NCBI RefSeq assembly: GCF_017591425.1
Contig: NW_024467120.1
Span: 2,604,001 to 2,668,000, forward strand
Reading direction: 5' to 3'
Source: Ochotona curzoniae
Lineage: Eukaryota; Chordata; Mammalia; Lagomorpha; Ochotonidae
Length of the DNA stretch: 64,000 bases
A model generated the notes under the pieces. That model was not told where the DNA came from. It worked only from the letters and a program-made list of their open reading frames with translations, and ran no database searches. This document shows, one piece after another, positions 33,766 through 45,629 of the stretch (position 1 is its first letter; each line of letters opens with the position of its first letter). The position numbers and the translations under genes were made by a program.

Positions 33766-34294
33766 TAACGACATTTTGATAATAAGGTGCCGGACTATTA
33801 CCATTGTCTATATCTACAATGGCATGATACACTTAAATAGCAAAATGGTGAACTTGTGATTGTTGCTGAAGAACTATACTATTGTAATAATATATGGGGA
33901 AACAGTATGAAACTGTACCATGAAAAATAAAAATTAAAGAAAAAGAGGAATCAGAATAAAATTTTAAGGTAGAAAATGCAAAGAAACCAACAAAACTAAA
34001 TGCCTTTTCTACTTTGCTGTTTATTCTGGCACACTTTCATCCTGACCCCAGGGGTTGTGCCTGGGGGGGGGGCATCAAAGAGAGGGCAGTACCGCTCCCC
34101 ATCAAGAATTTGGGTTTTCAATGCCAGTCCTGTGCTTAGAAACCTGTTCTCAAGCCTCCCTTTAGCAAGGTCAAGTTTGAACTTTTGATGGAGGTCAGTC
34201 TGTTTTCTCATGGCCTGAGATGGGGACGTGGAGAGGGATAGAAAAAAGGGGAATGAAATGTATGGAGATGTCCCCAGGAAATGGACAGGATTTT
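33766..34294. other. AT-rich sequence, possible LINE tail
   Basis: The stretch 33770-33960, ending 'accatgaaaaataaaaattaaagaaaaagagg', is A-rich and may be a 3' end of an old LINE on plus, but I cannot name it. A G run (34062-34070) follows. Confidence 0.3.
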
Positions 34295-34735
34295 ATTTTT
34301 AAAAAATTTTAAATGATTTTAAATACTGGAAGGCAGAGAAGGTAGGAGAGACTGACCCACCCATGTGGGTGCAGGGGCCCAAGCACTTTGGGTCATCCTC
34401 TGCCTTTCTCAGGCCCCTGTGTTAGCAAGGAGCAGGGGAGTGGAAGCAGAGCAGGCAGAGGCTTAGCTTTGCACTACAGTACAGGCTCAAGGATTTAAAA
34501 AAAGTTTTTAAAAAGAGGCCTTTAAAGAATAGAGAGACAGAGAGGAGAAAATCTATTTGCTGGGTCACAGTGGCTGGAGCTGAGCTTATCCAAAGCCAGG
34601 ATCCTGGTGCTTTTTCTGGGTCTTCCATGTTGGTGCAGCAGCTCAGGACTTGGCCCGTCTTCTATTGCCTTCCTAGGCCATAAACAGGACACTGGATTGG
34701 AAAGTGGGGCAGCTTGTTGAGCCTCGTGCTGGTCC
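34295..34735 (-). mobile_element. Two old SINE copies
   Basis: First copy about 34295-34500 ('aaatactggaaggcagagaaggtaggagag', 'catgtgggtgcaggggcccaagcactttggg'). Second copy about 34500-34735 ('gagagacagagaggagaaaatctatttgctgggtcacagtggctggagctgagc' to 'ggcagcttgttgagcctcgtgctgg'). Confidence 0.6.
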
Positions 34736-36311
34736 TCAGGATTTAATTTTTGATGGTTGAGTTGATTTCTTGATGTTTGTTGATGTCACCTGGCTAACAG
34801 AAAAGAGCCCTGGATCTACAGAAGTCCAGTGCAGGCGTGGCTAGGCAGCAGGGGCTGGGAATCCCAGGTTGTGGTCCTGATGTTTGCCATGAATCCCCCC
34901 TTCTCCCCTTCTCCTTTGAGGCCCCAGCTCAGGCAGCTAGGCCAGGACATTCTTTCTAAAATTGTTGTTGCTGTTGCCTTTTTTTTTTTGGTTGGTATGG
35001 GAAGGAGTGTGGAGCAGAGACAGTGAGGAGCAGGAAAGGTAACAGAACGCTCTTGGGATTCCGGGATTGCTCAGGATGTTATAAACCATAAGTGCTGCCT
35101 TTGATCTTGGAGGGTGGTGTGGGATGTACATACAAGAAAGGGGCTGGTGGTTATTGAGAGGAGAGCTGGAGCCAGACAGCCTTAATGGCTTGTCCAGAGG
35201 CTGCAGTGAGTCCAAGTGGCAAGAAGCTCTGGACTTGCCACTAATTTTTGTTTGCTTTGCTGTGGTTGACTTTATTAAAAGGGCATAAGGAAGCAACCCA
35301 GACATTCAGTTCCAATCCATTTTCTGGGGTAACAGGGAGTTTAAAAAAAAAAAATCCAAACCTTAGGTTTCAGAGAAAGTATGATGGACTTCTGAGGCCT
35401 TACTCACTTTCCTGGAGGGGAGTTGTCTGTGTATCATATATGTCCCGCCGGGAATGTTAATATGCCCTCAGAGACAAGCTAGAAACATGGGACCAATGAG
35501 GTGGCTGCAGCCTTGAACTTTATTTTGAAAGACTGCCTCTGACAGTCGTTGCTTCTGAAGTGGCCATTAAGTGTGTGAGCGAGATGGAGTGTGTCTGGTT
35601 CATAGGACAAAATTAAAAAGTGAGATGTGTGTTGGAGTAGCAGGAAAAAGTTCAAGCTGAGGATGGCCCTTTAACTTTCCATGATGAAAAAGTAGCTAAT
35701 CAGTGGTTGCAAGTTATGGAAATTCAATGCAGTCATCAAGCTTTATGCTCCACTGCATTTTATTTACCTTTTGGTTTTTAGAGAAGTTTAGCCTGTTGAC
35801 GCTTTCTTTATTTGAACTGTAGCTGATCACAGAGCTATTTCAGTTGCACCCTACTTTGGGAATGTGTTTATATAAATTAAGTTTGCAGTAATTTCTGGGA
35901 GATAAAAGCTATGTTAGTAAAAGCTGGTTGCATTGAGCTCATTTATTTCTTCCATTGCCCAAGTTTGACTTTTCAGTGTGCTTCAGTTAGTTGAGACTGT
36001 CAGTTGTGATCTTCCCTGCGTTGTCAGCCTTGTGCGGGTCAGGATCCTAAGCAAATCGGCTAGACAGAACTTAGACGGTGGTTGAGGAGCTTGTGGGGAG
36101 AGGGTGGAGAATGCATTGATGCTTTAAATTTTCCCAGAATTACAATAACATTACTTAATAGGTAAGCTTTGGTGGTTTGCCAGTAATCTGAGCTTAAGTT
36201 AGCCCAGTTTTGTTTCTACCGTGAGTACACTGAAAGAGGAAGAGTTTTAGTTTCATTAGTTCTTAGAATGCAGGAATGAGAATAGAAACATTTATTTAAA
36301 TAACTCAGTGA
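34736..36311. other. Long repeat-poor unique stretch
   Basis: No SINE or LINE recognised over 1.5 kb. T run at 34980-34989 and A run at 35342-35353. Frames at 34937-35305 (minus, 122 codons) overlap T/A runs and have no recognisable domain. Confidence 0.45.
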
Positions 36312-36405
36312 CAGGCCTTTAGGGGAGTGAACCAGAAGATGGAAGATCTTTGTTTTCTGTCCTTCACACTGTGGCTGCTTTTCAAATAAATAAAATAAGT
36401 CTCCA
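36312..36405 (+). mobile_element. 3' fragment of a SINE, sense on plus
   Basis: 'GGGGAGTGAACCAGAAGATGGAAGATCTTTGTTTTCTG...CTGCTTTTCAAATAAATAAAATAAGTCTCC'. Only the last 95 bp are present. Confidence 0.75.
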
Positions 36406-37096
36406 AAAGATAGTGTTTGTGCTGTGTGCTAATTTAGAGTTCTTTAGTAGTAGGATTACTCTATCAAATGGTTGAACTGGAAGGTGAACCGTTGACTCTT
36501 CATTACCAAATGTTACACAAATGTGATTTGGTAGTTGTTTGGAAATGTACTCTGCCTGAAGCTCATCTGGTATTCATTATGTACATTATAGTCCCTAAAC
36601 AAGATGAAACTGTATAGCTAATGACTTGAAATGTTTCCTCCTTATCTAATCAGGAATCTTCCTTGAGTAGCTTAGATTAGATGTTATTCAGAAGGGGTAA
36701 TGTAGGAAATGATTACTCAGTATGTTTTATTTGTGGGATTAACCATATGGCCTATATCCTAGAACAATAAAGAGTAATTAGTATTTTTTTCAGCCTTGGA
36801 CACATAAAAATAGAATACTTTAAAAGAAAAACTCGCATGTGTAGTATGATTTGCAGTTTGAAGTGACTTGATGTTATTTCATTTGTCCTTCTTGTTGGGG
36901 GAGTTTTTTGAAATTGTAGCATTTGGGGTTGAAGGGACGAGGAGTCAGTCCCTATGTATGTGTCATTCAGGGTCATCTTTGCTGATGGTACCTTCTTGTC
37001 AGAGTTTGAATGTGCCGGAAACTCACAAAGGAATTTTTGGAAGAAAATAACTGGAAGCTAAATTTGAATAAGACATGTTGGCTTTTGTTTTGTGTT
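36406..37096. other. Unique AT-rich sequence
   Basis: No repeat or gene recognised. Confidence 0.45.
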
Positions 37097-37107
37097 TGGT
37101 TGTTTTT

Positions 37108-37439
37108 ATTTTTTTTTTTTTAAGATTTATTTTTATTATTTTTTTAATTGGAAAGGTGGATATACAGAGAGGTGAGACAGAGAGGAAGAGCTTCCGTCCA
37201 ATGCTTCACTCCCCAAGTGACCGCAACAGTTGATGCTATGCCAATCCGAAGCCAGGAGCCTCTTCCGGGTCTCCCACGCGAGTGCAGGGTCCCAAAGCTT
37301 TGGGCCATCCTCAACTGCTTTCCCGGGCCACAGGCAGAGAGCTGGAAGGGAAGCGGGGCCGTCGGGATTAGAACCGGCACCCATATGGGATCCCTGGCGT
37401 GCAAGGCGAGGACCTTAATCACTGCACCACCGCGGGCCC
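37108..37439 (-). mobile_element. Young C-type SINE
   Basis: Full-length antisense copy with CpGs retained (tcccacgcgagtgc, gaaccggcaccc). TGGTTGTTTTT is duplicated at 37097-37107 and 37440-37450. Head 'caccaccgcgggccc'. Confidence 0.94.
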
Positions 37440-37459
37440 TGGTTGTTTTTGTTTTTTAG

Positions 37460-37740
37460 AATGATTTGTTTTTATTTGAATGGCAGAATTCAGAAAGAGA
37501 GAGTTATCTTCCATCCATTGGTTCATCCTCCAAATGGCTGCAGGAGCTGGGAGCTTTTCCCAGATGTACTGTATGAGTGCAGGGCCCTAAGCGCTTGAAC
37601 CATCTTCTTCTTTTCCAGGCACTTTAGCAGGGAGCTGGATTGGAAGTGGAGTAACCAGGACTTGATCTCATATCTCTAGGGCATGCTGGCCCTGTGGCAG
37701 AGGCTTAACCTACTGTTAACCTGCTGAAGTGCTGGCCCCA
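37460..37740 (-). mobile_element. Older SINE
   Basis: Tail form 'gatttgtttttatttgaatggcagaattcag' (older TTTGAA type), body 'ccatccattggttcatcctccaaatggctgcaggagctggg' to 'cctgctgaagtgctggcccc'. It lies beside a younger SINE in the same orientation. Confidence 0.75.
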
Positions 37741-37914
37741 AGAAGAAAGCTGTTAATAGTTGTTTATGAGTTTACTGCTTTTTATGTGGACTGAAGCTAA
37801 TTAAGCTCATGTGACTGCTCAGAGTATTGCTTAGGGTATGTCTTTTGTTACTGTGATCCTATAGACTTACCTCAGAATTGTTACAGCAAAGCCATTCCAG
37901 TAATATCTTTTACA

Positions 37915-38175
37915 TGTTTGTTTGATTTTATTTTTATTAGAAAGGCAGCTTTCCAGAAAGAAGGAGAGGCAGAAAGATGTTCCATCTGCTGGTTCATTCT
38001 CTAAATCACCACAAAGACTGGAGTGGGGCTGATCCAAACCCGGGAGTCAGGAGCCTATAGCCCCTTCCTGTCTCTCAGGCAGGTGCAGGGTCCCAAGGCT
38101 TTGGGGCAGCTTCTGCTGCTTTAGCTGGATCGGAGGTGAAGCGGCTAGGGCTTGAACTGGTAGCCAGATGAGGTG
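37915..38175 (-). mobile_element. C-type SINE, older
   Basis: 'tgattttatttttattagaaaggcagctttccag' to 'ggcttgaactggtagccagatgaggtgg'. The head is missing or decayed. Confidence 0.75.
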
Positions 38176-38209
38176 GCAGCCACAAATAATTTTCTAAAAA
38201 GTCATTTTT

Positions 38210-38545
38210 AAAAGAAATTTTATTATACTTTTATTGGGAAGGCAGATCTACAGAGAGAGGGACATACACAGAGAAAGACCTTCTTTCTACTGGTTCACTT
38301 CCCAGATGGCCACAGTATCCAGAGCTGAGCCAACCTGAAGCCAGGAGACATTGGCAAAAGCTTCTTCTGGGTCTCCCACTTGGGGTGCAAGTTCCCAAGA
38401 CTTTGGGATGTCCTCTACTGCTTTCTCAGGCCACAAGCAGGGAGCGGGATGGAAGTGGGAGAGCTGGGACGTTGAATCGGCATCCATATGGGATCCTGGC
38501 ACTGGCAAGACAAGGATCCAGCTGTTAGGCTATCTTATCATGCTT
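38210..38545 (-). mobile_element. C-type SINE
   Basis: Antisense copy 'ttttattatacttttattgggaaggcagatctacag' to 'ctgttaggctatcttatcatgc'. The body is well conserved; the head is decayed. Confidence 0.85.
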
Positions 38546-38649
38546 CACCCAGAATAAACAGACAAATAAACAAATTTTAAAAGGGGTAAAATACATTGAA
38601 CATCACCTGTATTTGAAATTATTTGTTAGTATTTCAACATCAGGCCTTT

Positions 38650-38800
38650 GTTATGGCAGTTAAGATGTGAACCACTTGGGGCACTCGTATTCCACATCCA
38701 AGTGCCTGCTGGGGTACAACCTTGAAGACAGTGGTGCCCGCGTTACCCCCAAGCCGGAGATTCACGTCCACTTCCAAATTCCTGGGTTCTGGTATTTTCA
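38650..38800 (+). mobile_element. Old SINE fragment, sense on plus
   Basis: 'ggcagttaagatgtgaaccacttggggcactcgtattccacatccaagtgcctgctggg' resembles the head and box region of an older lagomorph SINE. The rest is not clear. Confidence 0.45.
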
Positions 38801-39523
38801 GCCTCGGTTATTAAAGGCGTTTTGGAGGCAAACCAACAGAGGAGCTACCTGTCTCTACTTCTCCCCTCTAAGAAAATTTAAATGGCAGGGCTTGTGGGGC
38901 CCCCCGCCGCCCATGTGCTGACATCTTACTCCCAGTAACTCGGGGTCTTTAGAGAGGCATTATCAGGATGGGCTCTGAGGACAAAGATGGCCAAGCTTTA
39001 GAGGAGAAAAAGTGACCTAAGGAACCAGAGATTTATCAGCAGGGCACAGTCTGTGGGCTGGGCGGGGAGCGCAGCTCACTGCTGTGATGGGAGGGAAGAA
39101 TGGGAGCTAGGTCCTCTGGCCTGCATAACTCACATCCTTAGTATCTCGAGTGAGTAGAGAAGGAGAAATATGTTTCAGAAACCTTTTAAGCTGTGCTCCC
39201 ACCACCCACCCAGATCTAAGAGGTTCCTTACCACAAGGCTGAACAGTGGAAAAGAAGCTGCATGACTTGGTCAGAAAACCAGCAACCCAAATGTTGTGGG
39301 GAAACAAGGACCCTGAAGGCCTGCTGTTTGTTACCTTAGCATTTCTGGATGGGGTTGCCATGTAGACCAAATGGCAGATAGTTCAATCCAGAACAGCCTG
39401 GAATTCCTCTTTGGTTAAGGAGTGTTTGGAATGCTTAGGTTATAGTTACGTGTGATATTCTGGTGTTCAGAATAAGAGCAGGGGGTTGTATTTTGTTTGA
39501 AGATGTAATCTACAAAGAGCCAG
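38801..39523. other. Unique sequence, no gene seen
   Basis: GC-richer between 38880 and 39120 but with no CpG cluster. Frames up to 87 codons show no recognisable family. Confidence 0.45.
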
Positions 39524-39539
39524 GAAAGCATCTTTTTTT

Positions 39540-39872
39540 TTCTTTTAAAGATTTATTTATTTTTATTGGAAAGGCAGAGATACAGAGAGGAGGAGAGATA
39601 GAAAGGAAGATCTTCCGGCTGATGCTTCACTCCCCAAGTGACTGCAATGGCCAGTGCTGAGCCAATCTGAAGCCAGGAACCGGGAACTTCTTCCAGGTCT
39701 CCCACATGGGTGCAGAGTCCCAAGGCTTTGGGCCGTCCTCGACTGCTTTCCCAGGTCAGAAGCCGGGAGCCGGATGGGAAGCAGGGCTGTCGGGATTAGA
39801 ATCGGCGCCCATATGGGATTCTGGCACGTTCCAGGCAATGACTTTAACCACTACACTATCGTGCCGGGCCCC
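39540..39872 (-). mobile_element. Young C-type SINE
   Basis: Near consensus: 'tttaaagatttatttatttttattggaaaggcag' to 'actatcgtgccgggcccc'. AAAGCATCTTTTTTT flanks both sides (from 39525 and from 39874), so the insertion used a T-rich target. Confidence 0.94.
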
Positions 39873-40501
39873 AAAAGCATCTTTTTTTTTTTTTTTTATC
39901 ATGAAATTTCTCCTGCCATTACTTTGTAAGGTTTACAGATCCCTCATACAGTCTCTCCAAATAGGCTGTTTTCTCTCTCTGGCCAATAGCTTAGCGCTCT
40001 GATTAAAAAAAAAAAAACTGCCTAGGATTTGTGTTATAAGCCAATCTCCTCAGAGTTATTAAATGCTTAAAATATGCTAGATAGGAGGTGCTGCTGTCAC
40101 TAGGTATTGCCGTCTGCAGAAAACGGAACAAGTAAAAGGAATGGGACTGACTGCACATGGTCAGGCGAAGCAGACGACGTGACAGCCTGCAGGTCAGCAT
40201 GACAGGAAGCCCGAGAGCAGTCACGGTTGAAGCTCTCAGAAGGATGGAGGCCACACCTTGACTCACAACTCTGATTGGTCACCAGGTGATCCTTGTAGAA
40301 CTCCACATGCCTTGCAGTGCCTATGGAATCTTATGTACATATTTTTCAGCCCAAACAGAAACTATACTATTAAGAACCTTTGCAACTGTGAGCCTAGATT
40401 GTTATTTTATCTCAGATTCTCACATTCTTACCGATTTGGAGAAAGTATTCCAGTTGCTGTTTGTTAAGTTACTAAGCCATTGACCAGTACAAGTACAGTA
40501 A
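39873..40501. other. Unique sequence
   Basis: No repeat or gene recognised. A run at 40005-40017. Confidence 0.4.
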
Positions 40502-40745
40502 GGGCCAGCACAGTGGCTCAATTGGCTAATCTCCATCTCCAAGCACCAGCATCCCATAGAAGCACTTTTTCCTGTTCCAGCTGCTCCGCTTCCCACCCAG
40601 CCTGGGCAGGCAGTGAGTTTGGGCATGTACTTTGGCCCTGCACTTCCATTTGGAGACCAAGAAGAAGCCCCTCATTCATGGTTTCAGATTTTTTGAGCTC
40701 TGACCGTTGCCAGAGGGCTATGCAGGCATCTAGGGAATGAACCAT
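40502..40745 (+). mobile_element. Old SINE, sense on plus
   Basis: 'GGGCCAGCACAGTGGCTCAATTGGCTAATC', 'agcaccagcatcccatag', 'ccagctgctccgcttcccacccagcc', 'ctagggaatgaaccattgcatag'. The 3' end meets an opposite SINE tail to tail. Confidence 0.7.
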
Positions 40746-40769
40746 TGCATAGTTTTCTTTTCTTTAAAA

Positions 40770-41062
40770 GAAAATTCTTTAGACGATTTTATTTGAAAGG
40801 CGGAGTTATGGCGAGAGAGTTGCTGGGTCGCACCCCAAATGGCTGCAGTTGGCTAGTGCTGGTCCAGGCGAATCCAGCAGCCAGGAGCTCCTGGGGCTCC
40901 CAAGTGGAGGCAGGCACCTGAGCACTTGTCATGCTCCACTGCCTCCCGAGGAACATCGTGAGGAACTAGATGGAAGAGCAGCAGCCTGGCTCGAACCAGC
41001 ACCCATTTGGGATTATGACATTGCAGGAGGCAGTGTTGCATGCTGTACCATGGTGTCCCTCT
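40770..41062 (-). mobile_element. Old SINE
   Basis: 'gacgattttatttgaaaggcggagttatggcgagag', 'ccaaatggctgcagttggc', 'gccaggagctcctggggctcccaagtggaggcagg', 'gaaccagcacccatttggg' to 'gcatgctgtaccatgg'. Confidence 0.68.
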
Positions 41063-41194
41063 TTCATCTTTTTTATAACCTGAAAAGTTTTACTCAAATC
41101 CATGAACATAATTATTGTATCCTGTTTTTTCTCCCAGGAATTTGTATTGTTTTGATGATGTTGAATTGGCATTTGTGTACAGTATGTTTTGCAG

Positions 41195-41430
41195 ACGTCA
41201 GTGTTGGGGCTTCAGGGGTCAAGCTGCCGTCTGGGATGCTCCTGTGTCAGTGCTGTCCTGTCTGAGGGCCCACTGCTCTGCTCCTGTCTGCTCACGTGCT
41301 GGCCGAAGCAGCTGATGGCCGAAGTGCTTAGGTCCTTGCCACCTGTGTGGCACACCCGCATGGCGTTCTTACTCTGACCTGTCTCAGTTAATTGTGGAAG
41401 TGAGCTAGCAGGTGTGCGATTTCTGTTATA
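41195..41430 (+). mobile_element. Old SINE fragment, sense on plus
   Basis: 'gtctgggatgctcctgtgtcag', 'ctgctcctgtctgctcacgtgctggccgaagcagctgatggccgaagtgcttaggtcc' and 'gtggaagtgagctagcaggtgtgcg' follow SINE order in a strongly diverged copy. Confidence 0.5.
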
Positions 41431-42936
41431 TTGCCTTTCATATAGATGTATAATATTTTACGACACCTGTTTCACAAATTATTTGTTTTCAGTGCATTCC
41501 TTGGTTCTCAGGGTATAAGATCCTGAGTTGTGCAGCTTTCCGATGGGGTGTGGTCCAGTGGAGGGCTTGCCAGGCCTCTCTGAAAACACCTTTGTGGGCA
41601 GTTTATAAAACTAGGAACTTGTATGCCTCAGCTCCTGTTCCTCTGTTTCCAGGCGTTGAATTTCACTCTTGATTCTGAGCTTCTGAGTGGTTATGCCGGG
41701 CAGCAACACTATAAGTTCAGGTGCAGTCTGTACCTGCTGGGCTGTGGTGACCTCTCTTGTTTGTTTTCCTGTCCTCTTGGAGCATGCTGCACGTGTTGAT
41801 GTCTTTCCTTGTTGTCGAACAATTTTCGTGTATAGTAAGTGGGATAAACGCATGTCAGTTTTACTGCAACCATTTGAATGTTGTCTTTCAGGATTTTTTT
41901 CACATGAAGGTTTCTTGGTATTATGCTTTTCTTTCTTTTCCCCATATGTTAGGTTGTGCTCGTCATATTTTTGGGGAAGTGAATCTTTTTAAAATATTGG
42001 TGGATGTTTCTCCATGCTGTATACACATATATTTGGAAATGTACACGATACGTTTCTTTATGTGCCGCCCAGTAGTGAACGTGGAAGTAGGTGTGCTGCT
42101 GAATCTTGTCCTCAGCTTAATGTCACTGGATATTTACTGTAATTAAACTTGGCATTCACTTAAGGAATGAGATGTGAAGTTCCCTGGTCATGACCTAGGG
42201 AAAGGGACGTAGATGCAGTTCAGAGTGAATTGTGGTGAGAATCTTTATTTTCCTCTTTGATTTCAGGAGTCAGAATGTAACTTTCAAAGAAAATGTAGGG
42301 GCTGTTGCCCGGGTTATTCACAAAATGAGTCTTTGTCTGCTTTTTCATTCAGCATCTGGTTATAAAGCTAAATTGGAATCGTGCTTGTTTTAATTATTTT
42401 CTACTTGTGTGGCCAGGAGGTTATTTGGTCTGGTGAGGTTACATTATAAGCTTGTGCTCTCATTAATACCACTGAGTCCACATCCTGCGCCAGCACCAGA
42501 ATGGTTAAGTGGATCCACTTGTGTGGCCGGCCCTTGACAGGACACCGTGCTGGGGACCGCAGGACTAGAGGAAGTGTGCCTCAGTGGGGCTTCTCCGTTT
42601 TTTTTTCCCCCTTCATTTTTAATCTCTAATAATTTTAGTTGTTTTCATTGCATTTTTCAGCACAAATATTACAGATGCTTCAAGTTGGCAACCTTAGATT
42701 AATGCACAATGGTCATTAAAGGGATGATGTTCCACAAAAGTGGATGCTTCTGTACATTGAAAGGCTTGATTATAAAATAAGAAAGTGTACAAAACACCAA
42801 CCGTTTTTAACTCTGCAGTGTGAAAAATAGAGCTTGTGTAGTCAAACATTTATGTGCAGTTATTGTGCAGTCAAAGAAACATGCCAGCAATGCAGGAGGT
42901 GTTGTTGAATCCTAGGAAAGTGACATCAAAAGCTCT

Positions 42937-42962
42937 GAGAGAGAGAGAGAGAGAGAGAGAGA
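42937..42962 (+). repeat. (GA)13 followed by short (TG)n
   Basis: 26 bp GA run, then 'ctgtgtgtgtgtt'. Confidence 0.95.
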
Positions 42963-43898
42963 CTGTGTGTGTGTTTTAAATCCTCCCCTAATATTTTCTT
43001 GCCTGGGAAGACTTCAAAGCAGTCAAGGATTTTAAAAGGTGGTTTTCTTCAAGTTAAGATAGTCTTCTCTGATTGCACTTCATTGTCTTTGGGAACTTCA
43101 TCTGCTGGCAAAATGGTTAGCAAATTTATTTAAAAATGGTAAGCAGGAATACCATTTCCTCTCCTCTTATCTCAAAAACAAATCCTATGTGTGCCAGCAT
43201 AGGGGAGGAAAGCCAAAAAAAAGATTTGTCCTAGAAGAAATTTACCTCAGGATGTCCTTTCCAACAACAGTTTCAGAAATATCCTACCTAGACTTAAATT
43301 TGCAGTGCCCTTTTAAGAAGTTTGGGGAGCATGCCTCTATGTGGGCTCAGAGGTATAGGATCCAAAGAAACTCAGAAAGGTTGATCTACCTGGTGATATA
43401 TCACTTAAGTCTCTGAGTAGAGGGAGGAGGAAGTTAGAATAAAAATGTAGCAGGAAAACTTACCCACAAAGAATGGCAATATTTATGCTGAAACTCATAA
43501 AATTCATTTTGTGGGTAGGTGTCATGATTATAAAACCAGTTTTGTTATCTGGAAGGAGAAAAATTTTATGCTTTTGTTCCAAGCTCTCCTTGGTTTTCCT
43601 TTGAAGTTATTTGTCCCCTCCTTTGAGGGCACATTCCACAGAGTGACAGCCAGTGGTTGAGTCCCGGAAGAGGCCTGTTGGCTGTGCTCACACAGCAGCC
43701 TCGAGCATGGCTCTCGTGGGCTCCTGGCCCTGTGTGCTGCAGGGATACTTGAGAGACCCACCTCCTTAATATACTGCAGCTTTGGGGAGAGAAAGAGTAT
43801 TTTGCTTGGTTTTCTGTTCTGAGATACAAGCAATTCACTTTGAAAACAATTTTTTTTACTACATAGATTCTTGTCTGGCTCTTCCATTTATATCTTTA

Positions 43899-43916
43899 GC
43901 GCGCGCCCCCCCCCCC
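43899..43916 (+). repeat. (GC)4 and C11 tract
   Basis: 'gcgcgcgc' followed by an 11-base C run; an isolated GC island of about 18 bp in AT-rich sequence. Confidence 0.9.
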
Positions 43917-44920
43917 AGTCCTGTTTTTAAAGTATATATAAATCAATGGTTTTAAAAGGGTTTTCAGTTCTACATCCCATCGCCATTATCTAGTTTGAGA
44001 CCCAGGAAGGGGGCCTTGTAATGGTTGGCAGTCACTGCCTGTCCCACTTGTCCTTTCCTGTTGGGTTTTGTTTGGGGCCTAACAGGGAAATCATACACTG
44101 AGTCACTGCTGCTGTCCGGCTGCTTCCAGGACTTTCAGCTTGCCCTACAACAGTTTCCATTGTGATGATTTTGAAGTGTCCATTTCTAGAAGTTTCCTGC
44201 TTATTGCTGAGCTAAAGTATATTTTATGAGCAAGCCACATGCTGTTTTTCTGGCCATCAGATATTCTGGGTAGTTGAGTGTCTAGAAGATGGTAGACAGA
44301 ATTGAATGATAGGTCATGGAGATTGAGTTATCTGTGGCCAGACCTAAGGTACCCGCTTGATGTAATTGGGGTATGTATGTTCAGGGAATCTTGGGGGGTG
44401 CAGGCTGACCTTTAAGGTGATAATTGTTCTGATAAATACTAAAGGGGATCAGTTGATCTATCAAGGCACTGGTTTGCGAGCAGTTCACAGCACACATCAT
44501 GTAGGCAAGCCTGGACAGAGGAAGACTGGCTTGGTACGTGCAGAAGTGGCCTCTGAACACTCAGAAATCCCCCTTTGTGCTGTTGGGCATCGGGAGTCCC
44601 AGTTCTGTCAGGTGGATCAAGTAGGTTAGTCCCTTGTTGCCAGAGGGCAGTGGCAGACTGCTCTGTGTCTCTTGAGGAGACGGAATAGTATAATACATGA
44701 GTGTGTGTGTAACTATATGCAGATGTCTTTGAATTTGTTCCTGAAATAGCAACTAATGCGGGTTGGTAAATTTCTAGTTCATGTTCTTAAATGATTATTG
44801 CTGCTTCTTCTTTTTTTTTTTTAACTGCTTCTATTTAAAGAGTTGGAATATGACTGTATACATCATCACCTCTGTCCAATAATGTGGTTATTAATGTATT
44901 TATTGCTTATGTCTTTTTAA

Positions 44921-45242
44921 ATATTTGTTTTTATTGGAAAGTTAGATATACAAAGAGGAGGAGAGACAGAGAGAGGAAAACCTTTTGTCGGATGATTTCA
45001 CTCCCCTGGCGGTCGCAATGGCTGGAGCTGAGTGGATCTGAAGCCCGGAGCCCAGATCCTCTTGTGGGTCTCCCACGTGGGTGCAGGGTCCCAAGGCTTT
45101 GGGCCATCCTCTACTGCCTTCCCAGGCCACAAGCAAGGAGCTGGATGGGAAGTGGAGCTGCTGGGATTAGAGCCAACGTCCCTATGGGATCCTGGCAGAG
45201 GCAAAGTGAAGACTTTAGCCACTAGGCTACTGTGCTTGGCCC
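44921..45242 (-). mobile_element. Young C-type SINE, left arm of inverted pair
   Basis: Antisense copy 'aatatttgtttttattggaaagttagatatacaaag' to 'ggctactgtgcttggccc'. An imperfect target repeat may link 'attgcttatgtctttttaaa' (left) with 'attactgtttactttttaaa' (right). Its 5' end faces the next SINE's 5' end. Confidence 0.9.
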
Positions 45243-45275
45243 ATTACTGTTTACTTTTTAAAAATTAGTGATGTT

Positions 45276-45620
45276 GGCCCGGCGGCATGGCCTAGCGGCT
45301 AAAAGTCCTCGCCTTGAACCCACCAGGATTCCATATGGGTGCAGGTTCTAATCCCGGCAGCTCTACTTCCCATCCAGCTCCCTGCTTGTGGCCTGGGAAA
45401 GCAGTTGAGGATGGCCCAAGGCTTTGGGACCCTGCTCCCACGTGGGAGACCTGGAAGAGGTTCCTGGACCCTGGCTTTGGATTGGTATAGCATCGACCAT
45501 TGCGGTCACTTGGGGAGTGAATCATGGGACGGAAGATCTTCCTCTCTGTCTCTCCTCATCTCTGTCTCTCCTCCTCTCTGTATATCTGACTTTCCAATAA
45601 ATAAAATCTTACATGAAAAA
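45276..45620 (+). mobile_element. Young C-type SINE, right arm of inverted pair
   Basis: Head 'GGCCCGGCGGCATGGCCTAGCGGCTAAAAGTCCTCGCC', box B GGTTCTAATCC at 45344-45354, tail 'TATATCTGACTTTCCAATAAATAAAATCTT'. AGTGATGTT is duplicated at 45267-45275 and 45621-45629. A 16 bp unit CTCTGTCTCTCCTCNT is tandemly doubled at 45544-45575. Confidence 0.95.
45344..45354 (+). promoter_or_regulatory. Polymerase III box B of the SINE
   Basis: GGTTCTAATCC. With the A-box-like TGGCCTAGCGGCTAA at the head, this copy keeps both internal promoter elements. Confidence 0.7.
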
Positions 45621-45629
45621 AGTGATGTT

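Larger units (their letters stand above)
41431..44910. other. Long SINE-poor unique stretch
   Basis: About 3.5 kb without a recognisable SINE. Frames at 41687-42146 (129 codons) and 43528-43887 (119 codons) have no motif I can name. Low-complexity features: GA run at 42937-42962, C run at 43906-43916, T run at 44811-44822. An old LINE may lie at 41440-42150, but I cannot show it. Confidence 0.45.
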
